From WTJY01 sp045105475 (GTDB taxonomy: Bacteria > Chloroflexota > Anaerolineae > Promineifilales > Promineifilaceae): a DNA stretch of 64,000 nt. Numbering within the stretch: position 1 is the stretch's first letter; each line of letters begins with the position of its first letter. The translations under genes and the position numbers were made by a program. The notes below the pieces were generated by a model, which ran no database searches, was not told where the DNA came from, and saw only the letters and a list, made by a program, of their open reading frames with translations. This document shows, one piece after another, positions 62,590-64,000 of the stretch. The stretch spans positions 24,358 through 88,357 of the forward strand of contig JBGCDP010000037.1 in the NCBI GenBank assembly GCA_045105475.1, in the 5' to 3' direction.

Positions 62590-64000
62590 TTAGGTTGCTA
62601 AGTATTCAGCGTCTTTGGCCTTGGCTAAGGCGATTCCACGATCCACATCGACTTTGGTGAGCAGATACATGCCGATTGCAAAGAAGAAGATGAGCGAGAG
62701 CACACCCGGCCGACTGCTGTCAAACAGTGCCACTGAAACGACAAATACAAGTGGTGCCAAGAACGACGCAAACTTCGACATGATGCTAAAGAAGCCGAAG
62801 AATTCACCTGAGCGGCTGGTTGGTGATAGTGATGCGTACAAGCTCCGGCTAAGTGCTTGACTACCACCTTGCACAACAGAAACCATCCAAGCTAGATACC
62901 AGAATTCGATAACTGCATTTAAGAAATAACCCCACACAGCGATGATCGAATAGGCGAACAGTGCTAAGAAGATTGCACGTTTGGTGTCCATGGCGGCCGC
63001 CATCTTGCTAAAGAGTGGTGCTGCTATCAATGCGAATATTGCGGCGACGACTTGAACGCCAGCCAATATGGCTAAAATTGTGGCTAAGCTGCTGGCCCGT
63101 AGCGGTTGCAATATTTCAAAGGTGGCAACCGACAGAACCGTGCCATTACTTTCGGCCGCTTTTTCGCCTGTATTAATTAATGAAAGAAGGTGCTCACCTT
63201 CTGACTCTGCTTCAAACTCTTTGGTGACATCATAACGAACCGTCTCGTTGTAAGCGTCAATCGTCACTGGAATGCCGTCAGCGTCGAGCAATGGCTCGCC
63301 GTCTAATTCAACAGCCCAAATTCCATGGTCAGGGCCGATGCTATGGGTGAATTTGAACGGTTGGCCGTTAAAAGGAATGTCCAAGCGACTGTTTGCTTCG
63401 GCCGTAGTAGCGTATGGGACATCAAACTCGCTGTCGTCACAGTTAAATGCGTACCAGGCACAGCTTTGTCCACGGATATCACCACTGATCGTTTCTGCGG
63501 ACCATGTGCCCGTTTGGGACGCCGCTTCGGCAATAGGGTAAACGCCTTGGCCCAGATGGGTATCTGTCGCGACAAAATCAGGCGAAGGCCGGCCGGTGAT
63601 CGATTGGGGTAAGAAAAATTTTCCACTGATACCGACGAGTGGCAGGGCGATAATATTGAAGCAAACAAATGCTAAAAAGCGTTTCTGCCATTTACTCTCT
63701 TTGGACGGTAAGTTACCAAAGATCATGGTGTAGGGGATACCGGCAAACTGGACCAGCAAAATCGCCAAAATAAGCTGCGTTGATGGGAAGCCTAACTCAC
63801 GGCCGTAAATTGCTGCGACACCGATAATGATGTTAATGCCGTCGTTGTAGATCAAAAAGCCGATTAAGAAAGTGAATAGGTCTTTGAAGTCACGGATTTC
63901 ACGAATGGTTGCAAACATCCGCTTAAAGCCGGTACCGATAAGCGATTCGCCTGGCTCTAATTCGGCCGAAGCTGAAGGCGGCTCTGGGACATTGCGGAAA
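62590..64000 (-). CDS. MFS transporter (UMF1-like), N-terminal half beyond window edge, with inserted soluble domain
   Basis: The frame stays open to the window edge (upstream residues include EPGESLIGTGFKR), so the Met at 63918 is internal, not the start. GTGFKRMFATIREIRDFKDLFTFLIGFLIYNDGINIIIG is the characteristic centre of UMF1/Atg22-like MFS proteins. After the next helices a domain of about 165 residues is inserted (roughly 63108-63606): beta-rich, Cys-containing, with WAVELDGEPLLDADGIPVTIDA and EHLLSLINTGEKAAES. It would sit outside the membrane, possibly binding a ligand. The remaining helices and the tail KAKDAEYLAT follow. Substrate unknown. It is operonic with the Nudix and small membrane genes. 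Confidence 0.83.
   Translation of the reverse strand, partial: FRNVPEPPSASAELEPGESLIGTGFKRMFATIREIRDFKDLFTFLIGFLIYNDGINIIIGVAAIYGRELGFPSTQLILAILLVQFAGIPYTMIFGNLPSKESKWQKRFLAFVCFNIIALPLVGISGKFFLPQSITGRPSPDFVATDTHLGQGVYPIAEAASQTGTWSAETISGDIRGQSCAWYAFNCDDSEFDVPYATTAEANSRLDIPFNGQPFKFTHSIGPDHGIWAVELDGEPLLDADGIPVTIDAYNETVRYDVTKEFEAESEGEHLLSLINTGEKAAESNGTVLSVATFEILQPLRASSLATILAILAGVQVVAAIFALIAAPLFSKMAAAMDTKRAIFLALFAYSIIAVWGYFLNAVIEFWYLAWMVSVVQGGSQALSRSLYASLSPTSRSGEFFGFFSIMSKFASFLAPLVFVVSVALFDSSRPGVLSLIFFFAIGMYLLTKVDVDRGIALAKAKDAEYLAT

Larger units (their letters stand above)
1..64000. repeat. Dispersed palindrome CGGCCG (HIP1-like), whole window
   Basis: The 6-bp palindrome CGGCCG recurs throughout, in coding sequence on both strands and in non-coding hairpins such as the terminator stem at 25516-25553. 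I counted 12 copies by eye between 28001 and 30000, where a sequence of roughly balanced composition should have fewer than one. It is read in all three codon phases: CGG CCG as Arg-Pro (18780), xCG GCC Gxx as Pro-Ala-Glu (19359), and xxC GGC CGx as Cys-Gly-Arg (trmD, near 18250). That argues for a DNA-level cause rather than a protein motif. Other GC-only palindromes such as CCGCGG and GGCGCC appear only occasionally. The counts are manual and local; the function is unknown. Confidence 0.85.

Noticed and set aside
63916..63918. Met at 63918 as the start of the MFS gene
   Set aside because: The frame continues without a stop to the window edge, and the sequence around it is the middle of a UMF1-type carrier.

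Overview
The window looks like an ordinary chromosomal stretch of a free-living bacterium, with no prophage, insertion sequence, CRISPR array, tRNA or rRNA that I could see. Chloroflexota (Anaerolineae-like) is my best guess. The basis is the style of the secreted proteins (lipoproteins with Thr/Pro-rich linkers, PsbP-like and pre-peptidase-like modules), a LexA with Bacillus-type CGAAC/GTTC boxes, tandem SAF/CpaB-like proteins and roughly balanced base composition. This is inference from memory of families, not a database result. The palindrome CGGCCG is scattered through the whole window far more often than composition predicts and is the most pervasive unexplained signal.

Layout. 1-5400: a truncated sulfotransferase, a modular secreted protein, a lipoprotein, and a glycosyltransferase plus polysaccharide-pyruvyl-transferase pair (cell-surface glycan work). 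5755-9363: a heterodimeric ABC exporter whose first subunit has the degenerate ATP site. 9455-14209: a large modular lipoprotein, a conserved membrane protein and a head-GIN lipoprotein; the last two are each preceded by a copy of a 41-bp element. 14373-17164: histidine kinase, response regulator and GNAT operon. 17267-17786: a SWIM-finger protein behind a small broken ORF with its own promoter and an embedded terminator-like hairpin. 17921-22522: trmD, a phosphodiesterase, a DUF3253 protein and a large GT-C-like membrane protein. 22602-25797: lexA with its operators, a solute-binding protein and a small helix-turn-helix protein. 25896-26070: a complete but unrecognised small-RNA transcription unit. 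26084-31323: a membrane GT-C-like protein, mutL and a secreted protein. 31519-34693: an exonuclease-WYL fusion, an NrtR-type Nudix regulator, an ECF sigma/anti-sigma pair, a stack of three hairpins and a cold-shock protein. 36955-41837: a Mn/Zn/Fe-type ABC importer in which both permeases carry C-terminal winged helices, behind a near-perfect DtxR-type palindrome. 41943-46396: a GCS2-type ligase, RNase P RNA, a DUF1992 protein, a lipoprotein and an amidohydrolase. 46506-54221: housekeeping run dnaG, rpoD, two tandem folC genes and recO. 54232-64000: secreted lipoproteins including an M23 endopeptidase, a zinc alcohol dehydrogenase, two SAF-domain proteins, small membrane proteins, a Nudix hydrolase and a truncated MFS (UMF1-like) protein with a large inserted soluble domain.

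Two general points. First, several genes lack a Shine-Dalgarno sequence but have a sigma-70 -10 box ending 6-7 nt before the start codon, the layout of leaderless mRNAs; this also corrects the start of the ECF sigma factor. Second, the metal importer offers a testable idea: no separate DtxR/MntR gene is seen nearby, and one permease carries a DtxR-like tail, so the transporter may supply its own repressor, as the Chlamydia YtgCR fusion does.
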